A stretch of 40,718 nucleotides of DNA from Hemicentrotus pulcherrimus. Its lineage: Eukaryota > Echinodermata > Echinoidea > Camarodonta > Strongylocentrotidae. Each line of letters starts with the position of its first letter. Position 1 is the stretch's first letter. The position numbers and the translations under genes are program-made. The notes beneath the pieces were generated by a model. That model made no database searches. It saw only the letters and a program-made list of their open reading frames with translations, and was not told where the DNA came from. The stretch is from contig BEXV01000655.1 in NCBI GenBank assembly GCA_003118195.1, positions 114,071-154,788 on the forward strand, in the 5' to 3' direction. Of this stretch, positions 33,901 to 40,328 are shown one piece after another.

Positions 33901-36900
33901 TAATATAATAAGCATGATAATACAGAAACCTTTACATACAACCTGTAGCCTTATTAATATTACTCTTCCTGAGGAACCTGCACTTGTTATTACCCAAGCA
34001 TTACGTATTTAATTCATTTGGCTTGAAAGGGGTGAATTTGGGCATAAAATCATGTCCCAAAGATGCAAGCATTGATCAAATATCAAACACAGAGCTTTCA
34101 TGTATGTGTGACAGTCATGAGTCCTCACGAATATACCACAATGCTTGGCGGCCTTAGAAGGATATGATGTGCCAAAAGTTACATTCCATATTAATGAAGC
34201 AGCTTAGATCTATGTATTAAAGTTGCAATAATACCTTATACTGGGAACTACAATTTACAAGTAAAAGTTTAACTCTGTATTGAAAGACATTTTGGGAAAA
34301 AAAAACTGTCAAGTGCATGAGTAGTATAACACTGTCAGACACGAGTGGGCAAGTTGAACTTATTTCTAAGTTGGACTTAAAAATTATGGAAAGCCATTAG
34401 CATCTTTGAAAATATTTTGTAAAAGTTATTTTGAAAGGCATTAATTGTTTATTCAAATCTTTCATATTTTCTATCATCAAGGAGATTTCATGTTCTGGGT
34501 GTGGAATTTATAAAAAGTCTATAATACTAAAGAACAGACAACATTTCCCTTTCGTAAAATGTCATTGTCGCAAATTTTTTTTCAGTATTGTCATCAAAGT
34601 TTAATGTCTCGATCGAGAGTGTTTGTATTTATAGTTTTGAATTAAAACAAGATTACCTTTTCTGGTGATGTGGAAAGAATCTCCACGACACGTTCAACAT
34701 TGCCTCTCTTAGCGGCCTTGATCAGTTGAGATTCTTCACCTCCTTCGCCTGAATCACTATCGGATGAGCTGCCAGCTTTTGTTTTGAGTAGTGAAAGTAA
34801 GGCTTTAAGTATTTCAGTTTGTCCACTTCCATCTGGAACAGTGAAAAGATTCCAATAATAACAAAATTAACATTTGTATGTTCCTAAGCACTTCACATTG
34901 TAGATATCGTATATAGTTGCTAAACCCCACATTACAGTGCACACACTCTGCTCCCTGGGGAGTATTTCGACCAGGCACTATTTTGCAAGCGCACACATGC
35001 CAATTCAACCACATTGACATTCACAATCCACTGGGTACCCATTTATCACCAGGTTGGAGAGTGGAAAATGTAGATTAATATCTTACCAAAGGGAATTGAT
35101 GTCGCGCCAGGACTCAAACCGTGAACCAGTTGATCCACATTCCCATGACCATGACACGATTGGCCTTAATTTATCCAGGGTCATTGTTATCAGCAACATG
35201 TGTCAAAATTCAATGACAGATTGCTCACAGCCAAACAAACCCAATAGTTTGAGAAGTTTGTAACAGTTATTGCAACTTGACACTGATAACAGGTTTTATG
35301 AATCAGGGTCCAAGGTTCTTAATACCAGAGGATAATAGCCTTGGTGATTATGTCAATCATAGGGGACTACAGCAAAACTTTCCAAGGGCAAATTCTCTCT
35401 GACAAGAGTAGCAGCAAGGTTATTAAATATGCCAATGCATATACTTTCAACTTGTCAAATTGTTCTGGTCTTCTTCAATAAATCATTGATATTCCAACCC
35501 ACCTAGCTTGCGGCCTGTAGATTCAGCACCCTGCTTGTCATCCTCTGATGAGCTCTTCTTGACCAGGATCAAGCAGCAGGGATGCCATGACCACATTTTC
35601 TCCACACCAATCAATCGCACCCGGCAGTTGTACTGTGAATCAACGTTCATCACCGCCCCTTCCATTCCTAGACACTGGAAATTGACAAGAAGTATTTCTT
35701 GATAATCATATATTTTGCAAGCAGTGAAATCATCTTTGAAGCGAAACACCCTTACATCAAAATCCCAAGACTATATTATCTCCAAACCAATTAGTCACAC
35801 CTGGCTGTTGTGACGTGCATCACTATCTCTTCCATTCCTAGACAGTAAAATAGAAATTGAGTATCGAGACTGAAACAGATAAATGTAAGAGAGCATCCAA
35901 TTGGATGAGTAACACTCATGTGACATTTATAAGCACAAGGGTGCAATATTTCTACTTATAATTTGAGAAAAGCTTCAGGATTATTTGATACAAACTTTCT
36001 CCACCTGTCTTCAAGAAAACCAAAGTTAAATAAAGTAATCATTTACTACGCATGCATTGAAACCTTAAAGGACATTTTTTTTTTTTAATACCCTCATCAA
36101 AAGAAGGTATTATACTGGTCCAATTGTTTGTATTATGTATTATATTGTTCTTGATTCCTGGTGATATAGGATCCCATATAAAAAGGCAATACTTGGTCCT
36201 AAAGAGTTTCCTAGAAAGACCACAAATCGATATTCAGAAACATGGTAATTAAACCTTTCTTTGTCATAATCACCAGTGGCTCCCTGTAACCATACTTTCT
36301 CATGGAAGGCCATTGGACTTTATGTTTCCAATGATAAGAACTTAAGTTGAATATAATGCCAAATAAGTATTTTTATTTTTGCCTAAAATGAACAGTATTG
36401 TAACCTGGCAGCTACAGTAGAGTCAAAAACCTGGTACAATCATCAGATGTATTACAAGAATTGAAGTAATTTGTAACAATAGAATCAGTCCAGTCATTAG
36501 TTGTTGTTTTTTTTGCAATTCATTTCATAAGTATCATTTTCGAAATGGGGGTGCTTTTACATTTACTTTTCTTCTCTGATTGATGCACAAACCAAGCACA
36601 GTGGGGCTCAATTACTGGTACCAAACTTGCATTGTACTCTATAAGCACATAAAGGGTTAACAAGATATATAAAACTTCATATTATTTAGAACTTTGTTTT
36701 GACAGACCTTTTCCATTCCATCGATCCATCCATTTTTACTGTTTTCTTGAAGACTCATCACAAACTTTAAGTCTTTATTGATCTGCACACGGTCTCCCTT
36801 GCCTAGCCTTGGAACCTAAAAAAGAGATGAAGATGATATTACTAGAGAAGAAAATGTAAGAAGATAGAGATGGAGAGAAGAAATAGATACTATGAGGGGC

Positions 36901-39900
36901 AGGGATTAAAGATGAGAGAGAGTGGGGGAGAGAGAAATAGAGAGAGAGATATTGTGTAAGACAGTAAGAGGGTGTGTGAGAGCATTTGATATATAGATTG
37001 TGTAAGAGAGAGGGTGTGGGAGAGCCTGTGGGTTAGTGCGTTGGGCTTACAAGAAAGAGAGATATTGTGTGAGAGAGGGTGTGGGTGTGTGTATGGTGGT
37101 GTGTGTGCCTGTGTGCATAGCATAGCGAAAGAGAGATTGTGTATTAAAGAGAGAGGGAGTGGGAGAGCGGGAGGGTGTATATGTGCGTGTGCTTAAAAGA
37201 GAGAGAGAGAGATATCGTGTAAGAGAGGGTGTGGGAGAGCGGGAGGGTGTATGTGTGCGTGTGTGATTAACAGAGAGAGAGATTGTGTTATAGAGTGGGT
37301 ATAGGAGAGCGGGAGGGCGGGAGGGTGTATGTGTGTGTGTGTCCTTAAAAGAGAGAGAGAAAGATTGAGCATGAGAGAGGGTGTGGGAGAGCGGGAGGGT
37401 GTATGTGTGCGTATGTGCCTAAAAGAGAGATTGTGCAAGGAAGAAGGTGTGGTAGAGAAAGTTTGTGTGTGTGTGCGTGTGCATGTTTGTGTGCTCATAA
37501 AAGAGGGATAGATGGAGAATGGGATTAGCAGGAGAGGACGATACAAGCAGAGAGAGGTACAAAAGACAGACAGAAAGAGACAGAGATGGGGCCAGAGTTA
37601 CAGTGAGGAAATATTCATACTTCATACAAAGTGAAATTACATGTAGGAAGGAGAAGAAATTAAAGTTCAATTCGAGCAACTATAGAAAGAATTAAAATAC
37701 ATAGCATATGTATATAGAGCATATACATCCCTGACTGAAAATGGTCTGAAACAGTCATTACAAGGGGACAGGAACTTCAGGAACCTCAATTTAAGAAATA
37801 TATTAATAATCATCATCACTGCTATTTCACTTCTTTGTGTAACTTTCAACGGCCCCTCTACACTTCACTGTACGTTTAAAACTCTGACATTTTCTTTTGC
37901 AACTATTGCGTGAGGCTTTTTTTTCCTCAGAATTATAGAGTTAATTGTAGAGTTAATTGTAGAGTTAGGATTAGCAATAGTGTTAGGTCCAAGGCTGAAG
38001 TAAGAAATTCATTTACTTGCAAGAGCAAGTGATGTACAACTTCAGACCATACCTTGTTCAGTACATATGGATGGAAGATGAAAGGTTGTTCTTTTCTCTC
38101 AGGGTAAGTGACCTCTGCATTCCCGCTTGGGTTGATACCACTAACCTTGGCAACCTTCCCATACAGCTGGAAGGATAAAGAGTTTGAAATGAAGATCAAT
38201 GGATTTAGAATTTATTTCAAGTGACAATGATCATTAAACGTTTTATTTTATAAAAACAACCCTAGTAAACTATGTTTGTTAGTATATACACATATTATAC
38301 ATTTATGTATTTAGACATTTTGGGGAAAATTTTACTTCCTGAAGCTATTGGTGTGTGTTTTTGTGTATTATCTTTCATGTCAAAAACAGTCTGTATAGCT
38401 GACTTTACTCATGTTATTCAAAGCTCCTCTGTAACACAAATAATGCGTTCTGCTGAAAATAGTTCGTTTATATTAGTTTGTTAGTTTGCTTATCTTTGTT
38501 TGCATACATTTGTTGTTTATTTGTTTGTTTGTTTGTTTATCTAATTATTCGTATTTATATCTCGCTACTCACATTTCCCATTTCTGGTAACCACTCTCGC
38601 CCACCCATCTGTTGCATGATATGCAATGTTTCCTTGTCCAGAGTAATAGCTACCAGATCTCCAACCTTCAAACCAACCTCTTTACCTGTTTTCAAAACAA
38701 CAACACCAATGGAATTAAGAGGTTGGACATTAGAAATAAAAAGCTTTGTCGAAATAACATGACATGCAGCTCAAGGTTGATTTTATCTGTTTTACCAAAT
38801 AATCAAATAAAGTTATGTACATCATAATAAATACAAAAAACGAGTCACTTTTAAAAAAAACGCAATATGCATGATAGTGAGAACATCATGCAATACCTAT
38901 TCATATAAAATTTGAAATTTAGTACAAATGAAGATAAAGCAACCAATCCCAACCAGAGTATATAATTCATTTGAGCCTATTCAAGAATAGAGTTATAGTA
39001 AACAGGCATAACAAAATGTCGCAAACTGAAATCCCATTCAAAATTAGATTAAACAAATAATACATATATGTTGTTGTGTGCATGATAATTAATAGTCGTA
39101 GGCAAAGAACCTTATAGATATTTGAAGAAAATATCCCGACATTGGAATAGGTCATTACTTTTGCAAAAATAGTAATAAACAACAGATTTGCAAATACAAA
39201 GTTGTTTTTTTTCTGAAAAAAAAGATAAAAATCATATGTAACACAGGGTGTCCATGAAAAAAAGAAAAACCTAAGTTTACGAATAAACAATTTGTCATTT
39301 TCAAATTATTCCTTGATAACTGTAACTATGATTAAAAAGATTATTTTCTCTTAATTCATATGACACCACAATCATGATCAAGAATAAACCATGCATGAAT
39401 AATTTAGACAGCCTGAAGTGGCAGTGTCAGAAACCAAATTGCCAAAAATAATAATAAACATACACATTTTGGAGAACTCATATTTCTTTTACATGAGACC
39501 AGAACCATCATGAAAGGGTCAAATCTTCGTGAGTGAGAAGCATGATTAGCAATTGGTTAGGCACATGCCGTATTGTTTTAGGAAATAAAATGTGGCAGTT
39601 GAATAAACGCCACTTTGCCTAGCTATTACAAATTGTTCCTGCTTGATCCATTCATGATCCTTCCATCATTACTACTGTAACATACTGAAGATGAGATTAA
39701 TAACTTTTACATGATGTATATTTTTAATGATAAATGATTCAACACCATTTTATTTCTTTAAAAAGCAAAATGGACCAAATGTAGTAGTCTTTCACTTATT
39801 TTGGACAATTGGTTTTCTCATACTTCTAATTGATTCTAATGATTATGACATCTACTGATACCAATACTTGTTACAGTGATGAAGATGGTCATGAAGATAA

Positions 39901-40216
39901 AAGAGTGATGGAAATCAGACAACCGGTAGAACAGAAACGTGTGTAGTCCAAAATTAAAAAGGGAATGGAGAAAAAATATATAGAGCAGCCAATATTGTGG
40001 ATCAATAGGACAAACTACTTGATACAATACCTAAAACAGGAAGATGTGTAGCATAGTAACCTATCCCAGTTCCTGCTGTGGTGCATTTCAGATCCATTTT
40101 CCCATCAAATCCAACTCTATGAGTAGTGACAAGTTTAGACTGAGTCCAGCAAACAGTGACGCCTGATCGTGGCCTTTCAGAGAAGGGACATATCTCAACA
40201 ACAGTCCCACCAGCAC
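15290..40216 (-). CDS. MIB/HERC2-REP-ankyrin-protein kinase gene, 3' part (17 exons)
   Basis: Seventeen minus-strand exons with GT-AG junctions and matching phases join into 976 codons ending in TAA: 40031-40216, 38573-38685, 38053-38166, 36708-36815, 35503-35674, 34657-34832, 33746-33897, 32409-32565, 29861-30015, 28628-28757, 20297-20512, 19202-19377, 18137-18378, 17363-17540, 16683-16815, 16111-16224, 15290-15697. Counting from the first visible residue, the order is second half of a MIB/HERC2 domain (1-50), two REP/mind-bomb repeats (64-220), ankyrin repeats (about 270-618), acidic Ser-rich linker (620-699) and kinase (700-976). In the Mind bomb family the MIB and REP modules bind Notch-ligand tails and RING fingers transfer ubiquitin. 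Here the C-terminus is a kinase, so a scaffolded cytosolic kinase is the likely role; the substrate is unknown. The N-terminus lies beyond the right edge. Exon structure is well supported; function is inferred from domains. Confidence 0.9.
15698..16110 (-). other. intron, no further features
   Basis: AT-rich intron between the catalytic-loop exon and the last kinase exon. Donor GTAAGT and acceptor TTTTAG. No repeat or ORF of note seen. Confidence 0.7.
16111..16224 (-). CDS. exon: kinase catalytic loop
   Basis: Encodes [46 protein letters not shown] is the catalytic loop with Asp 834, Lys 836 and Asn 839. The Arg that normally precedes the Asp is Leu, making it a non-RD kinase. The acceptor is TTGTAG and the donor CTA/GTAAGT. 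Confidence 0.94.
16683..16815 (-). CDS. exon: kinase hinge region
   Basis: Encodes [18 protein letters not shown] and then [24 protein letters not shown] (strand 4 region) and [11 protein letters not shown] (strand 5, hinge) are standard kinase subdomains IV-V. The gatekeeper appears to be Met. The acceptor is TCTCCATTAAG and the donor AAG/GTAATT. Confidence 0.92.
16816..17362 (-). other. intron, no further features
   Basis: Intron between the kinase N-lobe and hinge exons. I see no repeat family and no coding signal inside it. Confidence 0.7.
17363..17540 (-). CDS. exon: kinase N-lobe (glycine loop, catalytic Lys, helix C)
   Basis: Encodes [20 protein letters not shown], with glycine loop G-K-G-Q-F-G-V-V, then GTPVAVKK with the ATP-binding Lys (residue 739) and the helix C Glu in EKEVAIHR (residue 754). 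The Φ-x-x-L-x-x-G-x-x-V-G-K-G-x-F-G-x-V start is typical of TKL-group kinases. The donor CACAG/GTTTCC is not optimal but preserves the frame into HPNIV. Confidence 0.93.
17740..17925 (-). mobile_element. tRNA-derived SINE in an intron
   Basis: On the minus strand it begins with GTGGTGTAGTGGATAAG (A box) and GGGGTTCAAATCC (B box), followed by the body CTTGGCAAGGCATTAATC-like and CATTTGCCACACTTGAC. It sits in the intron before the kinase N-lobe exon, in the same orientation as the gene. Confidence 0.8.
18137..18378 (-). CDS. exon: acidic, Ser-rich linker before the kinase
   Basis: Eighty codons of low-complexity polar sequence rich in Asp, Glu and Ser ([31 protein letters not shown]) end in a Lys-rich stretch. 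No fold is recognised; it looks like a flexible linker between ankyrin block and kinase with many possible phosphorylation sites. In Mind bomb proteins the RING fingers follow the ankyrin block instead. The acceptor is TTTTTTTCAG and the donor GAAG/GTAAAC. Confidence 0.85.
18379..19201 (-). other. intron with TA microsatellite
   Basis: AT-rich intron holding a (TA)n tract at about 18918-18946 flanked by two copies of ATACCACACAAATA. Nothing coding is seen. Confidence 0.7.
19202..19377 (-). CDS. exon: last ankyrin repeats
   Basis: Encodes [40 protein letters not shown] and a basic helix ([11 protein letters not shown]). It completes the ankyrin solenoid with one degenerate capping unit. The acceptor is TCCCAG and the donor AT/GTAAGT (phase 2). 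Confidence 0.88.
19378..20296 (-). other. intron, no further features
   Basis: About 0.9 kb between two ankyrin exons. Short open frames inside it show no recognisable protein. No clear repeat. Confidence 0.65.
20297..20512 (-). CDS. exon: ankyrin repeats
   Basis: Seventy-two codons encode [20 protein letters not shown], then [20 protein letters not shown] and [19 protein letters not shown]. The LLANAxG-DxxD-xxxTP segment is also a feature of Mind bomb ankyrin blocks, as I recall them. The acceptor is GTGGAAG, phase 0 at both ends; the donor is AAG/GTATGT. Confidence 0.9.
20745..20960. repeat. MITE-like segment with repeated TTCTGAAGTCGTGTC
   Basis: TTCTGAAGTCGTGTC occurs exactly at 20752-20766 and 20866-20880, a variant CGAAGTCGTGC at about 20933, and the inverted form GACACGACTT at 20813-20822. 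A palindrome TTAGTCATGACTAA lies between. The mixture of direct and inverted copies is typical of non-autonomous foldback DNA elements. The ends were not fixed. Confidence 0.55.
21076..21118. repeat. inverted repeat rich in TGTAC
   Basis: TGTACTGTGTA and TACACAGTACA are exact reverse complements around a short spacer that itself contains CATGTAC. It is a potential hairpin in the intron. No function inferred. Confidence 0.6.
21425..21900. repeat. minisatellite, about 31-bp unit, left block
   Basis: The unit is close to GGTGTTTCAATGGTGGAATT followed by GTATGGTGAAT. About fifteen units show length and base variation. The same unit resumes at 26965, on the far side of the foldback element and in the same orientation, which shows the array was split by an insertion. 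Confidence 0.88.
21901..21907. repeat. target-site duplication, left copy (AATCATG)
   Basis: AATCATG abuts the left end of the foldback element and is repeated exactly at 26958-26964. Removing the element and one copy leaves TATGGTG-AATCATG-AATGGTG, which fits the minisatellite. Confidence 0.75.
21908..22108. repeat. foldback element, left inverted terminus
   Basis: Units contain CGCTATTCATAAGGAC, GCTATTCATAAC and GGGTCATTAATCATAAGGAC, with irregular spacing. The reverse complement of this pattern fills the right terminus. Confidence 0.8.
22109..22796 (+). repeat. putative 5' LTR
   Basis: Begins TGTAGCAACTTC right after the foldback left arm and ends just before the primer binding site. No second copy lies downstream, so the limits rest on TG start and PBS position only; the expected CA end is not seen. 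Confidence 0.45.
22797..22805 (+). promoter_or_regulatory. primer binding site, tRNA-Trp type
   Basis: TGGTGACCC matches the first nine bases complementary to the 3' end of animal tRNA-Trp, the primer used by CsRn1-group elements. Matching stops after nine bases, in keeping with decay. Confidence 0.6.
22865..23730 (+). pseudogene. retrotransposon gag
   Basis: ATG at 22865 gives [19 protein letters not shown]; a frameshift near 22920-22945 then leads into the main frame with [20 protein letters not shown], the capsid region ([35 protein letters not shown]), a coiled coil near [19 protein letters not shown], and a basic tail with [17 protein letters not shown], the C-x5-H-x4-C-x3-C-like finger of this group. 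The early frameshift breaks it. Confidence 0.8.
23800..23982 (+). pseudogene. retrotransposon aspartic protease, broken
   Basis: [19 protein letters not shown] carries the D-S-G catalytic motif, followed by [20 protein letters not shown] and a Leu-rich strand before an early stop (FRFVRD-stop). An in-frame TAA lies directly before VDSGA. It fits the retropepsin between gag and RT. Confidence 0.75.
24008..24721 (+). pseudogene. retrotransposon reverse transcriptase
   Basis: RT motifs are [90 protein letters not shown] and VFVYIDDML. The catalytic Asp residues are kept. A frameshift right after YIDDML moves the rest of the protein into another frame. Confidence 0.88.
24655..25490 (+). pseudogene. 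retrotransposon RT thumb and RNase H, frameshifted
   Basis: The frame after YIDDM continues [40 protein letters not shown] and [17 protein letters not shown] to a stop at 25101. RNase H then continues one frame over with [34 protein letters not shown] and [17 protein letters not shown] single-base loss near 25095 separates the parts. Confidence 0.85.
25500..25850 (+). pseudogene. retrotransposon integrase, N-terminal zinc finger only
   Basis: [36 protein letters not shown] gives the H-x3-H and first Cys of the HHCC finger. A frameshift follows, then [15 protein letters not shown] in the next frame. The catalytic D,D-35-E core is absent: homology ends at ARYFDK and an AT-rich unrelated sequence follows. 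Confidence 0.82.
25851..26414. other. unassigned inner segment of the foldback element
   Basis: Non-coding. It holds a T-rich start, a poly-C tract near 26003, an (ATTT)n tract near 26177, and a small stem-loop near 26350-26366 (GGCCTTACAAGCC) followed by GAAAGC and AATAAAC. It does not match the retrotransposon 5' LTR. It may be original foldback interior or another element's tail. Confidence 0.5.
26415..26957. repeat. foldback element, right inverted terminus
   Basis: About twenty units of 15-30 bp, mostly ATTATGAATAGCGACCCTCT followed by TCTCCT (about 26 bp), ending with GGTCCTTATGAATAGCG copies. It is the reverse complement of the left terminus but has more units, as expected if unit number changes by slippage or unequal exchange. 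Confidence 0.85.
26958..26964. repeat. target-site duplication, right copy (AATCATG)
   Basis: Exact copy of 21901-21907, directly after the right terminus ATTGACCCA. Confidence 0.75.
26965..27072. repeat. minisatellite, about 31-bp unit, right block
   Basis: Three to four units of AATGGTGTTTCAATGGTGGA type, in the same orientation as the block ending at 21900. These are the remainder of the array beyond the inserted foldback element. Confidence 0.85.
27400..27660 (+). mobile_element. jockey-like LINE RT fragment
   Basis: Frames combine to [18 protein letters not shown], then [33 protein letters not shown]. These are RT motifs 3-5 of jockey/CR1-type LINEs (SYLSxRxQ, GSxLGPLLFxIYxND, LFADDT). 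Frameshifts are present and no other part of the element was found. Confidence 0.72.
27661..28627. other. intronic DNA, nothing coding seen
   Basis: AT-rich sequence inside the largest intron. Short repeats of ACGGTAC/GTACGG type occur near 28255-28310 (inverted TGTACGAC, GTACCG pieces), but no clear element. Confidence 0.45.
28628..28757 (-). CDS. exon: ankyrin repeat
   Basis: Encodes [17 protein letters not shown] and then [20 protein letters not shown]. The GxTxLHxAA motif is canonical. The donor AAG/GTAATT opens the largest intron of the gene (8,115 bp), which carries the foldback insertion. Confidence 0.9.
28980..29215. repeat. cluster of GCAAGCTTGC palindromes
   Basis: GCAAGCTTGC or close variants (CAAGCTTGCA, GCAAGTTT, GCTTGCTGCAAGCTT) occur about eight times within 235 bp, with partial direct repeats such as TTGTGCCTCTGCAAGCTTGC versus TTGTGCCTCTTCAAGCTTGC. 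It lies in an intron, next to a TA tract (28948-28969). Repeat family or regulatory cluster is undecided. Confidence 0.65.
29216..29860 (-). other. intron, no further features
   Basis: Remainder of the intron between exons 29861-30015 and 28628-28757. No coding signal or known repeat recognised. Confidence 0.55.
29861..30015 (-). CDS. exon: ankyrin repeats
   Basis: Encodes [34 protein letters not shown] and [18 protein letters not shown]. Two ankyrin units are present (DTPLHxAV, GFTALQxAA). The acceptor GATACAAG has a poor pyrimidine tract, but the phase fits both neighbours. The donor is GA/GTAAGT. Confidence 0.88.
30244..30505. mobile_element. MITE, 262 bp, with perfect 22-bp terminal inverted repeats
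   Basis: The left end begins TGGCTTACACCCAGT at 30244-30265 and the exact reverse complement ends the element at 30484-30505. Inside are two more palindromes: GGACCAT/ATGGTCC (30344-30359) and AGCAGGATTT/AAATCCTGCT (30433-30453, rounding). No ORF. The flanks do not show a clear target duplication, so superfamily is undecided. Confidence 0.7.
30586..30615. other. assembly gap, 30 N
   Basis: Thirty N follow a run of more than 20 C. The gap length may be arbitrary. It lies in an intron and does not affect an exon. Confidence 0.95.
31330..31540 (-). mobile_element. tRNA-derived SINE, second family
   Basis: On the minus strand it begins with GCGCGATAGCTCAGTTGGTA (A box) and contains GGGTTCGAATCC (B box), an almost intact tRNA shape, followed by a body through AATCCTCATTACCAGGTCCC. 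It differs from the other five SINE copies. A tRNA gene is unlikely because the acceptor stem does not pair well. Confidence 0.7.
31660..32235 (-). mobile_element. CR1-like LINE, 3' end
   Basis: Minus-strand frames read [32 protein letters not shown] and [12 protein letters not shown], then [14 protein letters not shown], and finally [37 protein letters not shown]. These are the classic C-terminal landmarks of CR1/L2-type ORF2 proteins (D-Y-C-N, Q-N-A-A-R, F-x-V-x-x-x-x-x-W-N-x-L-P). Several frameshifts and stops. The 3' end lies near 31660. Confidence 0.8.
32409..32565 (-). CDS. exon: ankyrin repeats
   Basis: Encodes [20 protein letters not shown] and then [31 protein letters not shown]. 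It finishes one ankyrin unit and adds another. The acceptor is CCACAG and the donor CAG/GTATGT (phase 0). Confidence 0.92.
32566..33745 (-). other. intron holding a decayed SINE
   Basis: Contains an (AAG)n-like tract near 33008-33040 and the SINE remnant described separately. No coding signal otherwise. Confidence 0.6.
33120..33250 (-). mobile_element. tRNA-derived SINE, decayed
   Basis: GACGTAGATTAATATCTTAT, GTGTTGTGGCGGGACT and ATGTGATCCACTAGACGTAC line up with the SINE at 34930-35170, and the tRNA part is eroded. Same orientation as the others. Confidence 0.6.
33746..33897 (-). CDS. exon: ankyrin repeats
   Basis: Encodes [34 protein letters not shown] and [13 protein letters not shown]. 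Two ankyrin units with canonical G-x-T-x-L-H and LLxxGAxI motifs are seen. The donor GAAGG/GTAGGT is phase 2 and is completed by the A that opens the next exon. Confidence 0.92.
33898..34656 (-). other. intron, no further features
   Basis: About 0.76 kb between the first two ankyrin exons. AT-rich; no repeat family recognised. Confidence 0.6.
34657..34832 (-). CDS. exon: Ser-rich acidic spacer and first ankyrin helices
   Basis: Encodes a Leu-rich stretch ([15 protein letters not shown]), an acidic patch ([13 protein letters not shown]) and then [19 protein letters not shown], which is the first ankyrin helix pair. The donor is AAG/GTAATC. The following exon starts [12 protein letters not shown], completing the inter-repeat turn. 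Confidence 0.88.
34930..35170 (-). mobile_element. tRNA-derived SINE in an intron
   Basis: Near full-length. Reads CTGGGGAGTATTTCGACCAG, CCACTGGGTACCCATTTATC, GGTTGGAGAGTGGAAAATGT and CAGGACTCAAACCGTGAACC (B box on the minus strand). Closely related to the copy at 9030-9270. Confidence 0.78.
35503..35674 (-). CDS. exon: second REP repeat C-terminal half plus acidic Ser spacer
   Basis: Encodes [34 protein letters not shown] and LILVKK, the second half of a REP repeat (LGxxGxVxxVD, VxVxxxxxxWxWHPxCL). A polar spacer [18 protein letters not shown] follows before the ankyrin block. The acceptor is TTCCAG and the donor CTAG/GTGGG (phase 1). A decayed copy of this exon lies about 100 bp upstream in the neighbouring intron. 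Confidence 0.87.
35765..35860 (-). pseudogene. decayed duplicate of exon 35503-35674
   Basis: Plus-strand CTCCAAACCAATTAGTCACA, CCTGGCTGTTGT and CTCTTCCATTCCTAGACAGT align with CTCCACACCAATCAATCGCA, CCCGGCAGTTGT and CCCTTCCATTCCTAGACACT of the real exon, plus similar acceptor-side intron (AAATTGA). The copy has a deletion of about seven bases and would not preserve the frame. It lies about 100 bp upstream (in gene direction) of the exon, as expected of a tandem duplication. Confidence 0.72.
35861..36707 (-). other. intron, no further features
   Basis: AT-rich intron DNA; a T-run near 36078 is the only simple sequence. No coding signal. Confidence 0.6.
36708..36815 (-). CDS. exon: second REP/mind-bomb repeat, N-terminal half
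   Basis: Thirty-six codons encode [35 protein letters not shown]. GDxVxxxxDLxxxxxLQ-GW-DGM is the classical start of the second Mind bomb REP repeat. The acceptor is TTTTTTAG and the donor AAG/GTCTGT is slightly unusual; both ends are phase 0. Confidence 0.87.
36880..37580. repeat. purine-rich GA/GT compound minisatellite
   Basis: A unit of roughly 55-85 bp recurs: GAGAGAGAGAGAT, then GTGT(T/A)AGAGAGGGTGTG, GGAGAGCGGGAGGGTGTAT and a (GT)n end. At least five copies lie between 37130 and 37450. The plus strand is almost free of C. It is intronic. Confidence 0.85.
37581..38052 (-). other. intron, short TAGAGTTAAT repeat
   Basis: Intron following exon 38053-38166. Three copies of TAGAGTTA(AT/GG) near 37936-37970. 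Nothing coding. Confidence 0.55.
38053..38166 (-). CDS. exon: first REP/mind-bomb repeat, C-terminal half
   Basis: Thirty-eight codons encode [19 protein letters not shown] and then [10 protein letters not shown]. This is the GKVxxVxxxxxVxVxYxxxxxxxFHPxxLxK half of a REP repeat, continuous with the previous exon. The acceptor is TTCCAG and the donor AAG/GTATGG; both ends are phase 0. Confidence 0.87.
38573..38685 (-). CDS. exon: first REP/mind-bomb repeat, N-terminal half
   Basis: Encodes [18 protein letters not shown] and then [18 protein letters not shown]. The pattern GDxVxxxxDxExLxxxQxxxGGWxPxM is the start of a Mind bomb REP repeat. It begins in phase 1 and ends in phase 0 at an AAT/GTGAGT donor. 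Confidence 0.85.
38686..40030 (-). other. intron, no further features
   Basis: About 1.35 kb intron between the MIB/HERC2 exon and the first REP exon. AT-rich, with short open frames that look like chance. No repeat family recognised. Confidence 0.6.
40031..40216 (-). CDS. exon: MIB/HERC2 domain, C-terminal half
   Basis: Encodes [15 protein letters not shown], then GVTVCW and [13 protein letters not shown], which fit the second half of a MIB/HERC2 domain (GTVVEI, xVxW and the Y/F-D/Q-GxxDL signature). It ends YYATHLPVL, the segment that in Mind bomb proteins links this domain to the first REP repeat. The acceptor is TTCAG and the donor TTAG/GTATTG; the exon starts and ends within Gly codons (phases 1 and 1). 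Confidence 0.85.
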
Positions 40217-40328
40217 CTGAATCATCAAAAGAATATTCAATCACTCCATTCGTAGACAAAATATTTGCAAAAGCTTAACAAAATCAATTAGAATTAAACA
40301 ATTACTCAATAATTATTGGCAGACATAC

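Noticed and set aside
36890..37546. Ser/Thr/His/Pro-rich open frames
   Set aside because: They come from the GA/GT minisatellite read on the minus strand.
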